NCBI GenBank assembly: GCA_024741835.1
Contig: JAENRP010000091.1
Coordinates: forward strand, 108,025-150,307
DNA: 42,283 bases
Direction: 5' to 3'
Origin: Diplocarpon mali
Taxonomy: Eukaryota; Ascomycota; Leotiomycetes; Helotiales; Drepanopezizaceae
Below, piece by piece: positions 10,488 through 23,312 of the stretch; position 1 is the stretch's first letter; the number at the start of each line of letters is the position of its first letter. Below the pieces are notes generated by a model that saw only the letters and a list, made by a program, of their open reading frames with translations, made no database searches and was not told the origin of the DNA. The translations under genes and the position numbers were made by a program.

Positions 10488-12172
10488 ACTCAACATTGAA
10501 GGATCTTTTTTCGTAGGATTTGGCAGTGGTGTCGCACTGGCACAGACGAACTGTGCTTGAAGGCGAAAATCGATATGCGGGACACAAAGGTGCTCATGAC
10601 GGTAGCTCACACTCACGAATCAATATGAGCAACATCGAACAATAGTCCCACGAGGGCTTTCCGACTACATCGACTGCAATACTATACCTGGCTCTCATAT
10701 TGACATGTGCGTGACGAAATCAAGAAAATAAAACGATAGGCATTTGTGTGTAGAGCTTTCCGAACAATCCCTATGTTCATCAGCTCAAGGTTTATCTTCG
10801 TGCCAAGATCAACCTCCAGACCCCTTCATTACCAAACACCTTTCCTCAATACTCTATGAGTCATCGGTGCATGAAGATTGGGTTACATACTTTTCGGGGA
10901 CTAGGAGAACGTCAATTGTGGGCTTGTGTTGCCATAGCATGCTATAACTATAGCAAGGTGGTAGGTGGCTTCTCGTGCTGTACTGACTTTTGATATAAAA
11001 TGATGGGGAATACGTTTTGCGGATGGCTAGGACGTGGTGATGGATTGATGGATCGACGCACTTGGCCAACATTCGCTCCCATGAATTCCATATACTTGCA
11101 AGCAGAATTCAATCAGTTATTCGAAAAGTAAATATCTCTCATGTCATCTCGCTGATCTCTACCCATAACGAGGTACATTCGGTTTGGAAACGAGTTTTAT
11201 GGACACTCCCGTTCTCTCAAGCCCTTGACCTTGTACAAGATGCTGATGTTGTAATGGCATTAGTACATGGCAGCTTTTATCTCGTTAAATAATTCGATAT
11301 CTAGGTCAAGTTGAACGAATACTGGCTCGGTTGATGTATCTTGAATGCTATAAGCTCAGTAATCGTGGCTCATGTGTATTTATTGTGTGAAATCACCGAC
11401 TCTTGTCATGAAGCTCTATCTTCGCGAGAAATTGACTTGTACACAACTCCATATAGACGCGTCCCAAGAATATACTTGCAACATAATGATGATGATGCTC
11501 CTCACTTTCGAAGCTGATTGACGGAGATTCACTAAATGCAATCACACTGGAGGATTGCTTACTGTTTTATGTATAGTTGACCTTGGGACTGAACAGAGAA
11601 ACTAGCCTTGAATCCGGCCTTCCTACAGTTTCAGTCATAAGAGCCAGGTATAAACACTCGCCTGCTAATACTCATCGATTTCGATAGCAGACGGATGTCC
11701 GTCGTGGGACTTCTTCGTTTCTCTCGTTTCTGTTCTGCTGTAATTAGTCGACTCATCTCTCGCCTCTCTGCCCATGTATCGTCCACCGAACTGTCCACGT
11801 CGGGGCTGAACCCAGTTTTTTTGAAGCGTACATCGTCCCCATCAAATGTCCCGCAGCAGGCTGCTTTATTGTCTCAAGATATCGAACTTCTATAACTGGC
11901 TGAAGTCTCTCCTTTAGCCCGTTATCGCATGCATTGGCCGTCCCTCTTCCCCCCCCTCGTCCCTAAATATCCTCGCCGCGAAATAGTGAATACTACGGGC
12001 CGCAACCTGCCCCGAGTGCATCAGGATTCGCCGTCGGGCCTCGCTTTGACTTTCGACGCTGCATTAAACTGAAAGCTTCGTTTCACATTTCCAGATCTCC
12101 GGGGACACCTGTCGTGGAACAACTCCTCTATACAGCATCAGCTCTCCTGCTCTCTCCAGCTTCAGCGTTAGC
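10488..12172. other. Intergenic region rpl29 to vts1
   Basis: This is about 1.7 kb. The last 450 bp, pyrimidine-rich with CCCCCCC and CTCTC tracts, should be the vts1 promoter and leader. The rest has only short open frames that do not read like protein. I checked for tRNA B-box sequences and snoRNA C/D pairs and saw none that fit. Confidence 0.5.
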
Positions 12173-14118
12173 ATGCTCAACATGTCCGCCGTAGGCAATC
12201 GAAACAGTACACCTGTCGAGTCCGGCTCTTCCCTCCGACCTCCATCTACTCGTGCCATAGGTTCTTCTGCCAATCATCACCTTCGTGCCTCTGCAGACAT
12301 GGCAGCCTTCTCTGCCGCGCCATCCTCAAGTCGAATTCGACCTTCATCGGACTTCTACGGCAGTCAGGGACAGGCACAAGGAGGAGAGACCGATGCAAAT
12401 GACAAGATTGCTCAGCAGTGGATTGCGGATATTGACCAGTATGAGACCACGTTGGAAGAAATGGCCGCTGCAACTCTGGACCAGGATTTCAAGGACGAGC
12501 TGAGCGCCATCGAGCAATGGTTCCGAGTTCTGAGTGAAGCTGAACGGACCGCTGCTCTGTATGCCCTCCTTCAACAGACAACCCAAGTCCAGAATCGGTT
12601 CTTCATCCAGGTCCTTCAACAAATGGGAAAGAACCACCCTATGTCTGGAGTGCTTTCTCCTGCAAATTTTGACAAAGGTCTCTCTGCTTTTTCCTCTCTA
12701 TGTGCTGAATATCGACTAAATATATAAATACAGACCCAATGTCGAGTCGACTTAACGATGCTATGGGAAAGCTCAACGTTGATGGCTCTAGGAATCCATT
12801 GGCTCGACCTCCCCCGACTCCAGCCGCGAAGAGACATTCTGGACTCGACCCGTCCACCATCAATGCCATGTTTCCTGATGCTGCTGCCGCTATTGCTACA
12901 GAGAAGGCCAAATTCACGCAGCAAACGGGCAATCCTCCATCTTCGAACCGTAATAGCGCTGCCTATGACCCACGCTCTTCCTTGAATGCCCCCACAATCG
13001 CTGGTCCGGCCGACGTATTAGAAAACAATGCAGTTCCGCCATCTCCATGGGGTCCTCGCAGCAATGATCAAGCTGCTAGACCGAAGTCATCGTCCGGACA
13101 ACCACCCATGGGCCAATTCATTCAGCCAGCTCCTTCAGCGAGCCTCGGCTCAGTTTTAGGGTCCAAGATCTCTGGAAGCACGAACTTGCAGAGTACCATA
13201 ATCTCTACTCCGGACAATCAAGGGCAAGATGTGCCGCTGCTTTCACCGTACAACGCTGGAAATGGTAATTGGGCGTCAATGGTCAACACCCCAATGGTCC
13301 CCAGCTTCAACACAGGAGGAAGCTCCCAAGCTGATATGGTAGCAAATGCTACCGCTATGAAGCTCGCCGCTCTTTCGACGGTCAATAATCGGTTTGCTCT
13401 GGACGATGTACGGAAATACCGCCGTGCTAGATCCAATGAAGGAGGTCAAGGACAGCTTTCTCCAGGTCTTCAAAGTAACATGCCTGGGACCAATCTTGTG
13501 ATGATCAATGAGCATGGCCAAGTTGTGAGCCGAGACCAGATCTTGGCACTCCAAGCACAACAAAATGCTGGGTTTGGTCAGCAGAAATCTCGTCCCAGTT
13601 CCCCTGGTCTAGCAATTCAGGGCGTTGGACTTGGCCAGCTGGGTTTCGCTTCTCCTCAAAACAATGGCTTCCTCGCCGCTTACGGTGGAGCTGCAGTTCC
13701 TATGAATAACGGCATGGGCTCTCTTAATGTCGGTTCCTTTGGCTTAGGGGGAGGCCATGAAGGTTATATTTCTGATCCCAGCGATATCAACAGAGGTCGG
13801 TCGCCGCGCGGCAGAAGAGGTAGCTCGAAGCCGCCGGAGGATCCAACCGACCCTAGCTTGCTTCAAGACATCCCCAGCTGGCTGAGAAGTCTGAGACTAC
13901 ACAAATACACTGACAACCTCAAAGACATGAACTGGACAGAGCTTGTAGAATTAGATGAGAAGGCTTTGGAAGATAGAGGTGTGAACGCTCTTGGTGCACG
14001 GAGAAAGATGTTGAAGGTCTTTGAGCAAGTAAAGGGTATGTTGCTTCCATAATCTAATGTTTCAGTGTGATTGCTAACTACGGTTACAGAAGCCAAGGCG
14101 GAAGGAAAACTTGCATAA
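12173..14118 (+). CDS. vts1: Vts1-type SAM-domain RNA-binding protein (Smaug family)
   Basis: Exons 12173-12677, 12734-14035 and 14090-14118 join to 611 aa. The N-terminal third has a conserved helical module (about residues 75-165: [20 protein letters not shown] onward) typical of fungal Vts1. A long Ser/Pro/Gln/Asn-rich linker follows. The C-terminal SAM domain (about 543-602) runs from [20 protein letters not shown] to [16 protein letters not shown], the basic helix that contacts the Smaug-recognition RNA hairpin in the family. Vts1 recruits the Ccr4-Not deadenylase to degrade target mRNAs in the cytoplasm. The final intron (14036-14089) separates the last nine codons; its retention would end the protein five residues later (GMLLP) with the SAM domain intact. 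A second ATG at 12182 (MSAVGNR) is an equally plausible start. Confidence 0.9.
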
Positions 14119-14755
14119 TCTTGCTGGCCAACTAGGATCACAGTTGGATGCTTGAAGGGAAGCGTTGGCGGGTACTATTAGTTTATGCTGTGGAGTAGAC
14201 CTTGTGCAATTTCAACAGGATATGAACGCTGGGTATTGGCTTGAATACATACGCCCTCTGAGGCCATGTACATGATGCGGGACGATTTTCGTGGTACAAA
14301 TTATACTCGACGCAGCTCAAGCTAAGAGAAATTGGAAAAGGATCATTGTCAAATATATAGAGAACCAAGCAATGATATTTCTTGCAACTTATCTTTTTTA
14401 TGATATCAGATCGTCATTGTGGTTTGCAACCATGAATTGTGAATATCCAAATATTACCAGGTTGACCTCTCCCTACCTTGAAGCTTTGTCTGTACTTCTT
14501 TTAAGTCTTCAATGTGGTCTACCCCGCAAAGCGCTAGCGCAAGGCTCTCTTTCTGCCTCGCCTGAATTCCACAACTTCTTTTTTAGTACCAGCGAGCCAC
14601 TTCGAGATTAACCCCACAGATTTCTATTATTCGGCAACTTTTAGGCCACGCGTAAATAACGCCTGAGCATGATAAATAACGTGGTTCAATCACCTGGTGC
14701 TTCTGGCCACTTCCTGTTGTATCTGACAACCTGAGCACAACCTCTCAAGACAATA
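14119..14755. promoter_or_regulatory. Intergenic vts1 to tfc4, with tfc4 promoter
   Basis: This 637 bp stretch holds the vts1 3' UTR and the tfc4 promoter. One ACGCGT (MluI cell-cycle box type) is at about 14649, and AAATAACG occurs twice just after it. No gene was seen. Confidence 0.4.
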
Positions 14756-17700
14756 ATGGCGCTCCCTAACAACGGAGGACCTGGATCATGGCAGTACGAT
14801 TACTTCCAACTGCAAAATACGTACATGATACAGCAGGCAAGGCCTGCCCAACGCGATTGGCATATCAACTATGACCATCCGCGAGAGCAGTCTCTGGAAC
14901 AACCTCCGCAACAACCTGGAGTACAACATGATAAACAAGCGGTCCCAGAACCAGGTCACTCTTCAGCGATATATTGGAACGAGAATGCGAATGATGAGCA
15001 TGGCCAGTCTACTCCTGAGCCAGAGGATAGCGAGTGTGTATTAGGGTATCTGGGCTGGCAACTTTGTATCACTAACCAGCTTTCAGTGTGGAATCCGATG
15101 CCGATGCCGATGCCGATGATCTTGGATTCTCCGCCGATCTAAGAGCTTTTCTCCGACCTACCTTTGGAGCGGATGATTCTAGTACGAGTGGGGCCGTATA
15201 TACTCTACCAGAAGGACGAGATGTTCTGGGTAGTGACGGCGAGGAAGATGGTGGAGAAGATGGCGAGAACGAAGAAGGCGGCCACCCAAAAAGAACAGGC
15301 AGATGGGCCCATCTCAAAGACGCACCTCGGGGCAAGGGTATAGGCGTACATCGGGGTCCAAGAAAGGCCGCTCCAATGACACCAGAGATCGCAATGCGAA
15401 TGTCTCTTGCGGGTGAGGAATGGCAGAAGGAAAACCATAAGAAAGCGGCGGAAATCGCTATGGATGTTATTCGTATCAACGCGGAGACACACCAGGCCTG
15501 GACTTTACTGGCTACTATTTTCCAAGAGAATAAGGACATGTCGAATGCTGCCAAATGTCTGGTATATGCTGCACATCTCCGCCCGAAACATATAGAAGCC
15601 TGGACATCCGCAGCCGAATATTGTTTGACTGAAACGGGCCCGGATAGAACGAAATTTCTTCAGACTGCACTTGCTTGCTATGGGGCTGCAATTCGAAATA
15701 AATCTAGCAACTTGACAGCACGTCTCGGACAAGCAAAAGTTTGTCTTCTTCTCAACAAACCTGCCCGTGCAGCCATCGCTTATGCCAGGGCGCTTAAATA
15801 CACTCCTGCCAACAGAGAGCTCTTGCTGGATCTGGCTGAAGTTTGCTTGGACGCTGGTGATGCTCAGCTTGCGATTGTAGAATACAAGAAAGCTATTGCA
15901 CATCTCCGGGCAGCTCCTGACGATGCTGATATTAAATTCGACTGGAATGATCTTGCGACTTATATAACTTTACTCGAGGAGGTGGGTCAATGGGAAAATG
16001 CTATCAAGGAAATCAAGTCCGTTGGTCGATGGCTGAATGGTCGCGAAGCTGAAAGCTTCTGGGACAATGTTACCCAGAATGATTGCGAGTGGGATACGGA
16101 TAATTCGAGAAGAGCTGAAGTACCAGAATTTGTCGAGCAAAACATTGAAATGACCGAGTATGGCGTCAAAATGCCAATTGAAATCCGTGTCAAACTTGGC
16201 ATGAACCGATTGTTGATAGGGGATTTTGGAGAATCAATGGTATGTAGGTCGTATTATATTCATCAATTTACTGATTTTTGTTCAGAAACATCTCGAGTGT
16301 CTTGATCCACTGAACGAGCGCGGAGAGTCGCAAGTATTTGAGTACCCTCATCTTTTTCGCCAAGTTGCGGATGCTATGGCGCTAAAAGGACATCACGAAC
16401 TTGCATTGGCATTTTACCAGCCTCTGAGAGAAAATCCTGATCATGTTGATGCCGCAATGTTGAACACCATGGGACACTGTTTCGTTCAAGAGGGTAACGA
16501 CAGCGAGGCTATAGCCTATCTCCGAGAAGCGGCAGATCTCGACCCAACTCATATCGAATCTCGCATGGAACTGGCAAGACTGTACGAAAAGACAAACGAA
16601 GCTGCACACGCATTCAATCTTGTCAACGAGGTTATGATGATCAACCGACATCAACATGCTAGCCAAAAACCTCGTAAGAGGGTATCGAAGAAAACAATGA
16701 TGAAGAATCTTGAAGCAGAAGCTTTCCTGACACCTGAATTTGCCAACAGGAGGATTTTTAACTCCGGCCGGCGGGCCAGGCCGGAGTCCGGGGATGAAGG
16801 TGCCCCCAAGGTTGGTCGTCAGCCAACTCGTGAACAGACTCAGGCGTCCAGGCTCCGCCGCCCACGTCACAACGTCTTGTTTGAGGTTGCAATAGAGGAA
16901 GCACGACGTTTGCAGCTTGAATACTTCACTATGGTCGATAACTTCGATGAGATGAGATCAGGGAATCTTGACGCTACAAGTGCTTGGGTGGGTGCTGCCA
17001 CAGTTCTCACGAATGACTTCAGAGGGTTCAAGACTTTCTATCCTTGGGAGAAATACCAGAAATTTCTTGGCTATTCTGCATCAACTAAAGTGCAAGTTGA
17101 AACTCCTTTAGATAAAGAGATCAAGTCGATGTCTGAACGTCTCTCTAAGGGTATTTTATGACATTCTCAAACGTACACAGCTGCTAACTTTGTAGGCCTC
17201 AATGTCGACATGGATGGGGCTAATATTGCTTCAATCGATATCCCAGATGCCTACCGTGGTCTTTCATTCAATACATGGTTAGATATATTTTTAGAATTAG
17301 CCATGTGTCTCGCCAGACTTGGTTTTCCAAAGGAAGCGTATGCGCTTTGCGATGCAGCCAAAGATTGTATCATATGGGTTCATTCTCGGGAAGACATGTT
17401 CTTGATACACGTCGCTTTTTGTAGTAAGGAGTATCTCTCGCACAATAGCACGCCCGGGTGCTGACTGTATAGTGTGCGCTCTGTTATCGAACGACGAACA
17501 GACTGCCATTGAGATCGCCAGATGGTTTACCAAAAACTACCAATTCACCTCGGATTCATACCGGCTGGTATCTGCCGTCTCTAGAGTTTGTCACTCTCCT
17601 GTTTCGTGGTTCACTGGAGGCCCTACACAGAAGTATATTCTTCGGGAAATTAAGACCATGGATTGGACATTGGCCGATGCGGAGACAAAAAGAAAATATA

Positions 17701-18294
17701 TCAAGGGTAATGGTGGATATAGTGCCAAGGATGAAGATGGTCATCTTATCAAGAACGATGATATGGACATCAATCTCCTTATGCTGTACGGGCACATTCT
17801 ATTTACCGCCGCCAGCTACACGTTAGCGCTCAGTAAGTTGCTCACAGCCGACAAAGGCTTCTGATTTTGACTTTCTTTCAGATTATTTCTTCCGATGCCA
17901 CGCATTAGATCCCAAGAACCCCGTCATCAACCTCATGATTGGCCTCTGCTACATCTCCGACTGTCTCAAACGGCAAGCCGAAAATAGGCAATACAGCATT
18001 CTCCAGGGTACCTCGTTCCTCCTTGTTTACTATGAGTCCCGCAAAATTTCTCAATATCTCGAGGAGCGGCAAGAGGCCCATTATAATTTGGGTAGAGCGT
18101 ATAATATGCTTGGCCTACCGCACCTTGCGATTCCGTACTACCAGAAGGTACTGGATGAGATCCCTGAGGGTGCACCACGACCAGAACGCGAGGATCTGGT
18201 TGTCGATGCCGCTTATAATCTCAAGACATTGTATGCGACGGCTGGGAATATTGAAATGGCGAGGCAGATTACTATGCGCTGGCTGGTAATCTGA
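14756..18294 (+). CDS. tfc4: Transcription factor TFIIIC TPR subunit (tau131 / Sfc4)
   Basis: Six exons, 14756-15033, 15087-16239, 16286-17150, 17196-17423, 17473-17832 and 17882-18294, join in frame to 1098 aa, the size of TFIIIC tau131. This subunit bridges the promoter-bound TFIIIC complex to TFIIIB at tRNA genes through arrays of tetratricopeptide repeats. An acidic Asp/Ala/Glu-rich N-terminus (about residues 85-165) precedes a conserved block (PEIAMRMSLAGEEW) and TPR helices over about 175-390 and 485-590. A basic insertion follows (SQKPRKRVSKKTM and SRLRRPRH), then a second helical half with TPR-like repeats near the C-terminus (NLGRAYNMLGLPHLAIPYYQ). It ends in WLVI, the usual hydrophobic family end. 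The exon 4 donor is ambiguous: GTAAGG after 17423 is used here, but GTAGTA after 17420 also keeps frame and changes only the junction residues. Confidence 0.92.
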
Positions 18295-21200
18295 TTGACC
18301 GATGAAATATCAAAACCAAAACCAAAAAAAAATACCAACCGGGATCGTATCATCATACAGGCCTCGGAACTCAAAGATTCTCGCCCCTGTTATGCGACCT
18401 CGGCGCTTACTACATTTGTGAAGAAGTCCTGCTCGCTTGCCTCATTCTCCTGAAATAAGAGCAAAGAGCTAAGCGAGCCGTCGAAAGAATCCCAGGATTT
18501 GACAACCTGATCCACCGAAGAGCACTATATCAGAGTAGAAGTGTAAGCTGGGGCTTTTCAGAAACGATCATTAGAAAATAGAGCAGGTGCTAAGGTATGA
18601 TATCATTTAGGCATAAATGCTCACCGAAAACAGTCTGAGAGGTCTTTTATTTCAGACCCTGTAGTTCCGGCATAGTTTGTTGAACTTTGCCCGAAGACGG
18701 CTCTGCGCTTCATTCAGGGCCATACGCAATTAGTATAGACTCATGAGCACAACGTGAAGTGCTCTGAACGGCCAGTACAAAGAGTGGCTATCTCTCACGT
18801 TACAGGGCTTAGTTCCTGCACAAAGCATTTGCATTTCTGGCAAGTAGCTATTACTATTCCACATCTACACTACTTATCATTCTCTGACAATTTCTGCACA
18901 GTTGATCATTACCTGCATCCACCTATGTCTTGTAATCTTCGCCAGGTGAGGAAAATCAACGAGAGCTTGCCAATACCTCATCTTGGCTCTCCAATACTTC
19001 TGTCACCATGGTATTATCAGTCTGCGTTCTTATCACTATCCTCAGTAAATGATTATACTCGTCTGTTGCAATCTACCCCCTCTTCCCTCCCCTCTGACTT
19101 TTGCCTAGTTGGCACATTTTGCGAAATCGTTGCATTTGACAAGTGCCCTTGGAATGAATAATTTTCAAATTCTAACGTCTCGTCAATCTTCGCTTCTCTC
19201 GCCAGTCATCAAAGGAGAAAGCTAGTAGCATAATGAATAAAGTAAGCCGAGCAAACACGCTCTATATGGTACATGAGAGTCACCAATCCAATATAACAAG
19301 CATGCTCCGTCTTCGTTCTCAATTTGGACAACTAAATAATAAGAATTAGTTCCTGTCCTGGGTCACAAGCTTATCTTGGGATTCGGATTTTTGGCACCTA
19401 TTGGCTGATCCACGAAATAGCAATTTGGTCCTCGTCCTCTCTACTACCACTTGCTTATTCTGTCTGGTGATTGTGATTACGTTGGAGGTGCTATGTATGT
19501 GTTCTGAGCGTTTCTCTGAAGGTGGATATCTATCTTCTTCTAGCATTTGCGCTATCGAGACTATTGAGAAAACTAGTTGCTACTAAAATGTGAACATGTC
19601 AGGAGAGATAAAAGAGCACCTAGTTATTATTAGTATCCTGGGATGTGTCTATTTCTTCAAAATCCTGAGATTCTCAGCCTCTAAAATTCCAACGATCCCC
19701 CCCTGGTCTAGAATCTCGTTGGTAAAAGATAGCGAGCTGTCAATACTTGCATATCGAGATCTCTGATATGCATCGATATCTTGAAAGGGCGACCGCCTCC
19801 GCTTGACAGTCACTGTTCAGTGCAATCTCTGCCAGCAGATCGCGATCACAAGTGAGCGTTGATTCCGGACACGAGCGCTGAGATCAGTAATTTCTCCTCG
19901 TTCGAAGTTGATGTGAATGCTCATCTCGCATCCCAGGGCTTCCAACGGCCAAGGTTGAGAATTCTAAGAATAGCGAAAGGAATCGTTGGTCAGGCTCGTC
20001 CCATCTCCGCCGACCCACACGCGAGGAGGCTGTCCTATGCAGTGGATGAGCAACGGATCTTCGAGAAGACTTCACGTTCCACCACCAGACGAAGAGTTGA
20101 CGTAACGCGTACGCGTCGGCCGACCTACCTCGCTCATGCGCTACGATGTCGCACAAGAGCAATGTGTATGGAGGATCTTGGCAAGAGCTTTCTGGCTCTT
20201 GGCAGTCGTTGCAGGGAATGCAAGAAAACGGCCATGGAATACAAGTTTCTATATTACGATTATTGATAGCTCTGCTGAGAGGTACATGCAGTATCTCTTG
20301 TCCCTCGTCTAGTTAAGAGCAGACCTTTTCTCTTGCGAATCAACCACACTACTCGCAAACGAGCTGGAAATTATACGCCGCTATATTAAGGTCTCTTACA
20401 ACAGTAATCTGATATTCTTGGTATTGATCTCTAGCAGGAAATCAAAGGGCTACACGTTATTGAAAGCAGATATTGAGGGGTGCTCTTGTCGAAAGGGGAC
20501 AAAAGATACCTCCTGTACCACAGTAGGGGGCTGATCCAAGTATTTGAACCGTGGACACGTGATGCACTGACCCAAGATGGAATTCACAAATTTACTAAAA
20601 CTCCTCTTGAGCTTCCGAGCTGGATGTAGCAGGATCCACATGTTCTCTGCCTTGACGCCGATAGCTCACCAGCTACCTGCAATCGCTTTTCCCTGGCTGA
20701 TTCTATTATCTTTTGAATCGAGTTTTTCCCTCTGTCCTGGGACAATTCAAGCCACCTAGTTTGCACCTACTAATTCCAAAACCGACAGCTTCATTAAATG
20801 CGGATCCAATAAATGTCAAAATAGCCGAGAGCAAAGGGATAGTTCCAGTGCCGAGAGAAGTGCGAAACGAATGTTGGGCCTGCACCCGTCGTAAGCTCGT
20901 AGGATCTCAGGCTGTCAAATTTCCCTTCTTCTGCGGGAAATTGGAGAGCGACGACATCCTGAAAGTTGAATTGGATATCCGATCCAGAAGTCGCTAGCAC
21001 CGAGAAGTCGTCAGCTACCTTGCAGACCTCCGGGGATGCGCTGTGTCAGCATCAATCGCATCTGGGGGACGTCGGTCGTGCAGCCTAGCAGCCTGAGGAT
21101 CGAACGCTAGTGCGGTGGCTTTGTGTTGGTGTACTTATAAATATACACGAGCTCCTCAGGCACTCAGGATGCAAGATCGACTTTGGAGAAATCGATCTTC

Positions 21201-22459
21201 TTCTGGTTTTTGCGATGGTGTGGAGGGGAACTGACAATTATAGCGACGGGAAGATGGATGGCTCTAGTTCTATTCAGGGCACCGAAGGTAATCCTCGGAA
21301 GATTTCCTGCCCTGCCCAGATTCTTCTTCCCCGTACAGTTCCCACAGGATCTCTTGCACGCCGTCCGGGCACGGCACTCGGACCTCGCGTATACTTTTTC
21401 GTCGTCTCTGTACTCCAAGACTCGAGACATCACTAGAAGCTTGAATGGCGGCAACATCGCCAACGGCTCGTCTCAAAGTCCGGGGGAATGGTGTTCGAAG
21501 CTGTGCGCTGTCACCGTGAGAGTGAGGCCGGTGTGGTGAGGAGACTGGCAACACCTCTCGACAGACGGGGGAATGTACCTGGGGGTCCTGAAGAAGCAAC
21601 CCCTGCTCAGCAGATTAGAAATGAAGCCGAGGGGAGCACGACAGGCAAGCTCCCTCCGGCAAGTGGCCTGGTCTGACTTCTCTCCCCCACCGTCCCCGTC
21701 ATCTCACTCTGCTCGTACTGTATAAGCCACTCCTGCTCCTGGCTGGGCTGCTCCGAGGATCGTGGAGCGAGGCTGTTCCGGGTGTTGTCAGTGGTTGCGG
21801 GGCGTTCGCTTAAGTCTATGCTCAGGAGTCGAGCCTCGGCGGCCAGCAAGGCGTGCTTATGCTGGCTCTGCTTTGAATTAACAAGCACAAGTGAATGTGC
21901 AATCTCTATCCTTGACGGGCACGACACGTTTTATTTTTTGGGGAGTGGCATTGTTTCCACGGCGGGGGGGGAGAGGGGTTGTCTCGATCTCGCTAAGCAT
22001 CCGCGCTAAACCCGTCTCGGCTAGGGCTCCCCCTTCTTTCTGCTGGCCCTGTTGACTTTCGGCCGGTGGCTGCAGGATTGTCGCCATGCAAACCACGGTC
22101 CCTTGTTGACGGGGTCCCACGACCCACGGGAGGAAGATCGAAATGAAATCGAGTCGGATTGACTCCACCTCGAGAGCTAAATTTGGTGACAGGCATGCTC
22201 TTCCTGGCAAAGCCGGTTTCCAATCTCCAGAAACAACTTATATGGCTTTCCTGCTCTCCAATTCTGGCTCTTGAAACCTTTCCTCTCACTAGCCCTCACG
22301 CCATCCTCAACTCACATCGCCTTCCCTTGCTGCCGCTGACTTCGGTCGTCCATTCATTTTCACAGAAGCATCTCCGCATTCTGCACTCACTCTACCCTCT
22401 AGCAACTTCCCAAGAACCAAACACCCCTCGAAAGCCTCGAACAGTCAACTAAATTCAAG
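18295..22459. other. 4.2 kb gene-free region upstream of the wall-protein gene
   Basis: No open frame in this region reads as a known protein, and splice-signal inspection on both strands did not join frames into one. It contains a perfect ACGCGTACGCGT palindrome at 20105-20116 and CACGTGAT at 20556-20563. A G-rich run lies near 21962-21975. The last 170 bp are CT- and CA-rich and form the likely promoter and leader of the wall-protein gene. A lineage-specific gene or long non-coding RNA cannot be excluded. Confidence 0.5.
20105..20116. promoter_or_regulatory. Tandem ACGCGT palindrome (MCB-like)
   Basis: Two MluI cell-cycle-box cores, ACGCGTACGCGT, are fused head to tail as a perfect 12-bp palindrome. 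MBF-type APSES complexes bind ACGCGT. It lies about 2.3 kb upstream of the nearest start downstream (22460), so function is only inferred. Confidence 0.25.
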
Positions 22460-23312
22460 ATGCAGTACTCCGTCGCTACCGTTGCCTTCATGGCGTCCAC
22501 GGTCTCTGCTGGCTACGCCATGGCGCCGCCGCCAGTTGGGCCGCCGCCAGTAGCCCCCAGTCCCGTGGCCTCGAGCCCATCGGTCGTGTATCAAACTGAG
22601 CAGGTAACCATCACTTCTTGCGCCGCTACCGTCACCTATTGCCCAGCAGAGTCGACCGTCGTCTCGACTACCAGCTACCCAGTTGCTCAGCACACCTCTC
22701 CGCCACCCGCCTCGGTCCCTGGCTATCCCATGGAGTCGAAATATATCCCCGCCGTGTCCACATCCGTACCAGCCATGTCCTCGTACGTGCCGGCGATGTC
22801 AACCTCTGTCCCCATTCCCACCTACGGTCCGGTCCCCGTCCCCACCAACTCGTCCAGCGTCGCCGTCCCCTCCTACAACCCGGCTCCAGTACCGTCAGTG
22901 TCCGTCCCATCCTACAACACCTCCACCGCCGTGGGCATCCCATCCACCCCCGCCACCTATTCGGCGCCAGCCTACTCGGTCATCACCATCTCTACCTGCA
23001 TCCCAACGGTTATTTACAGCACGGTGACCCCCGCCCCGTCGGTTCCCACTTACGCTCCAGCTCCATCTCCATCTGCCACCGCAGGCCTCCACTACCCAGG
23101 CTCGAATCACACGTGAGTCTCCCCCTCTCCCCCTCTCCCCCTCTCCCTGGGCCCCTTGCCCTCTGCCCGGAGACACCCCCGACTGACACGCCCGCAGCCT
23201 CCCCAACGCCACGGCCCGCCCGACCAACTATGCCACCGGCGACGCCTCGGGCTTCCACGTGCCCTTGGTCACGGTTGCCATCGCCGGTCTCGCGGCTTTC
23301 CTCTTCGCATAA
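22460..23312 (+). CDS. GPI-anchored Pro/Ser/Thr-rich cell-wall protein
   Basis: Exons 22460-23112 and 23198-23312 give 255 aa. An N-terminal signal peptide (MQYSVATVAFMASTVSAG) is followed by a Pro-rich segment and a short conserved-looking motif (VTITSCAATVTYCP) with two cysteines. A long Pro/Ser/Thr/Tyr/Val-rich stretch holds loose repeats (VPAMSSYVPAMSTSVP; VPSYNPAPVPSVSVPSYN). NSS, NTS and NAT sequons are present. The second exon supplies a C-terminal hydrophobic tail (about 237-255, FHVPLVTVAIAGLAAFLFA) after small residues (TGDASG), which is a GPI-attachment signal; without splicing the tail would be lost. Composition suggests heavy O-mannosylation and cell-wall or plasma-membrane location. 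The 85 bp intron carries an 8-bp TCTCCCCC repeat. No enzymatic domain is seen. It stands alone between two long gene-free regions. Confidence 0.8.

Noticed and set aside
11484..11520. TGATGA ... CTGA as a C/D snoRNA
   Set aside because: The boxes are too close together and no terminal stem or guide region is evident.
15072..15554. Minus-strand open frame over TFIIIC exon 2
   Set aside because: It opposes conserved TPR coding sequence and has no protein character of its own.
19859..20266. 135-codon plus-strand frame
   Set aside because: It begins with TTG, has no recognisable domain, and no splice-joined extension was found.
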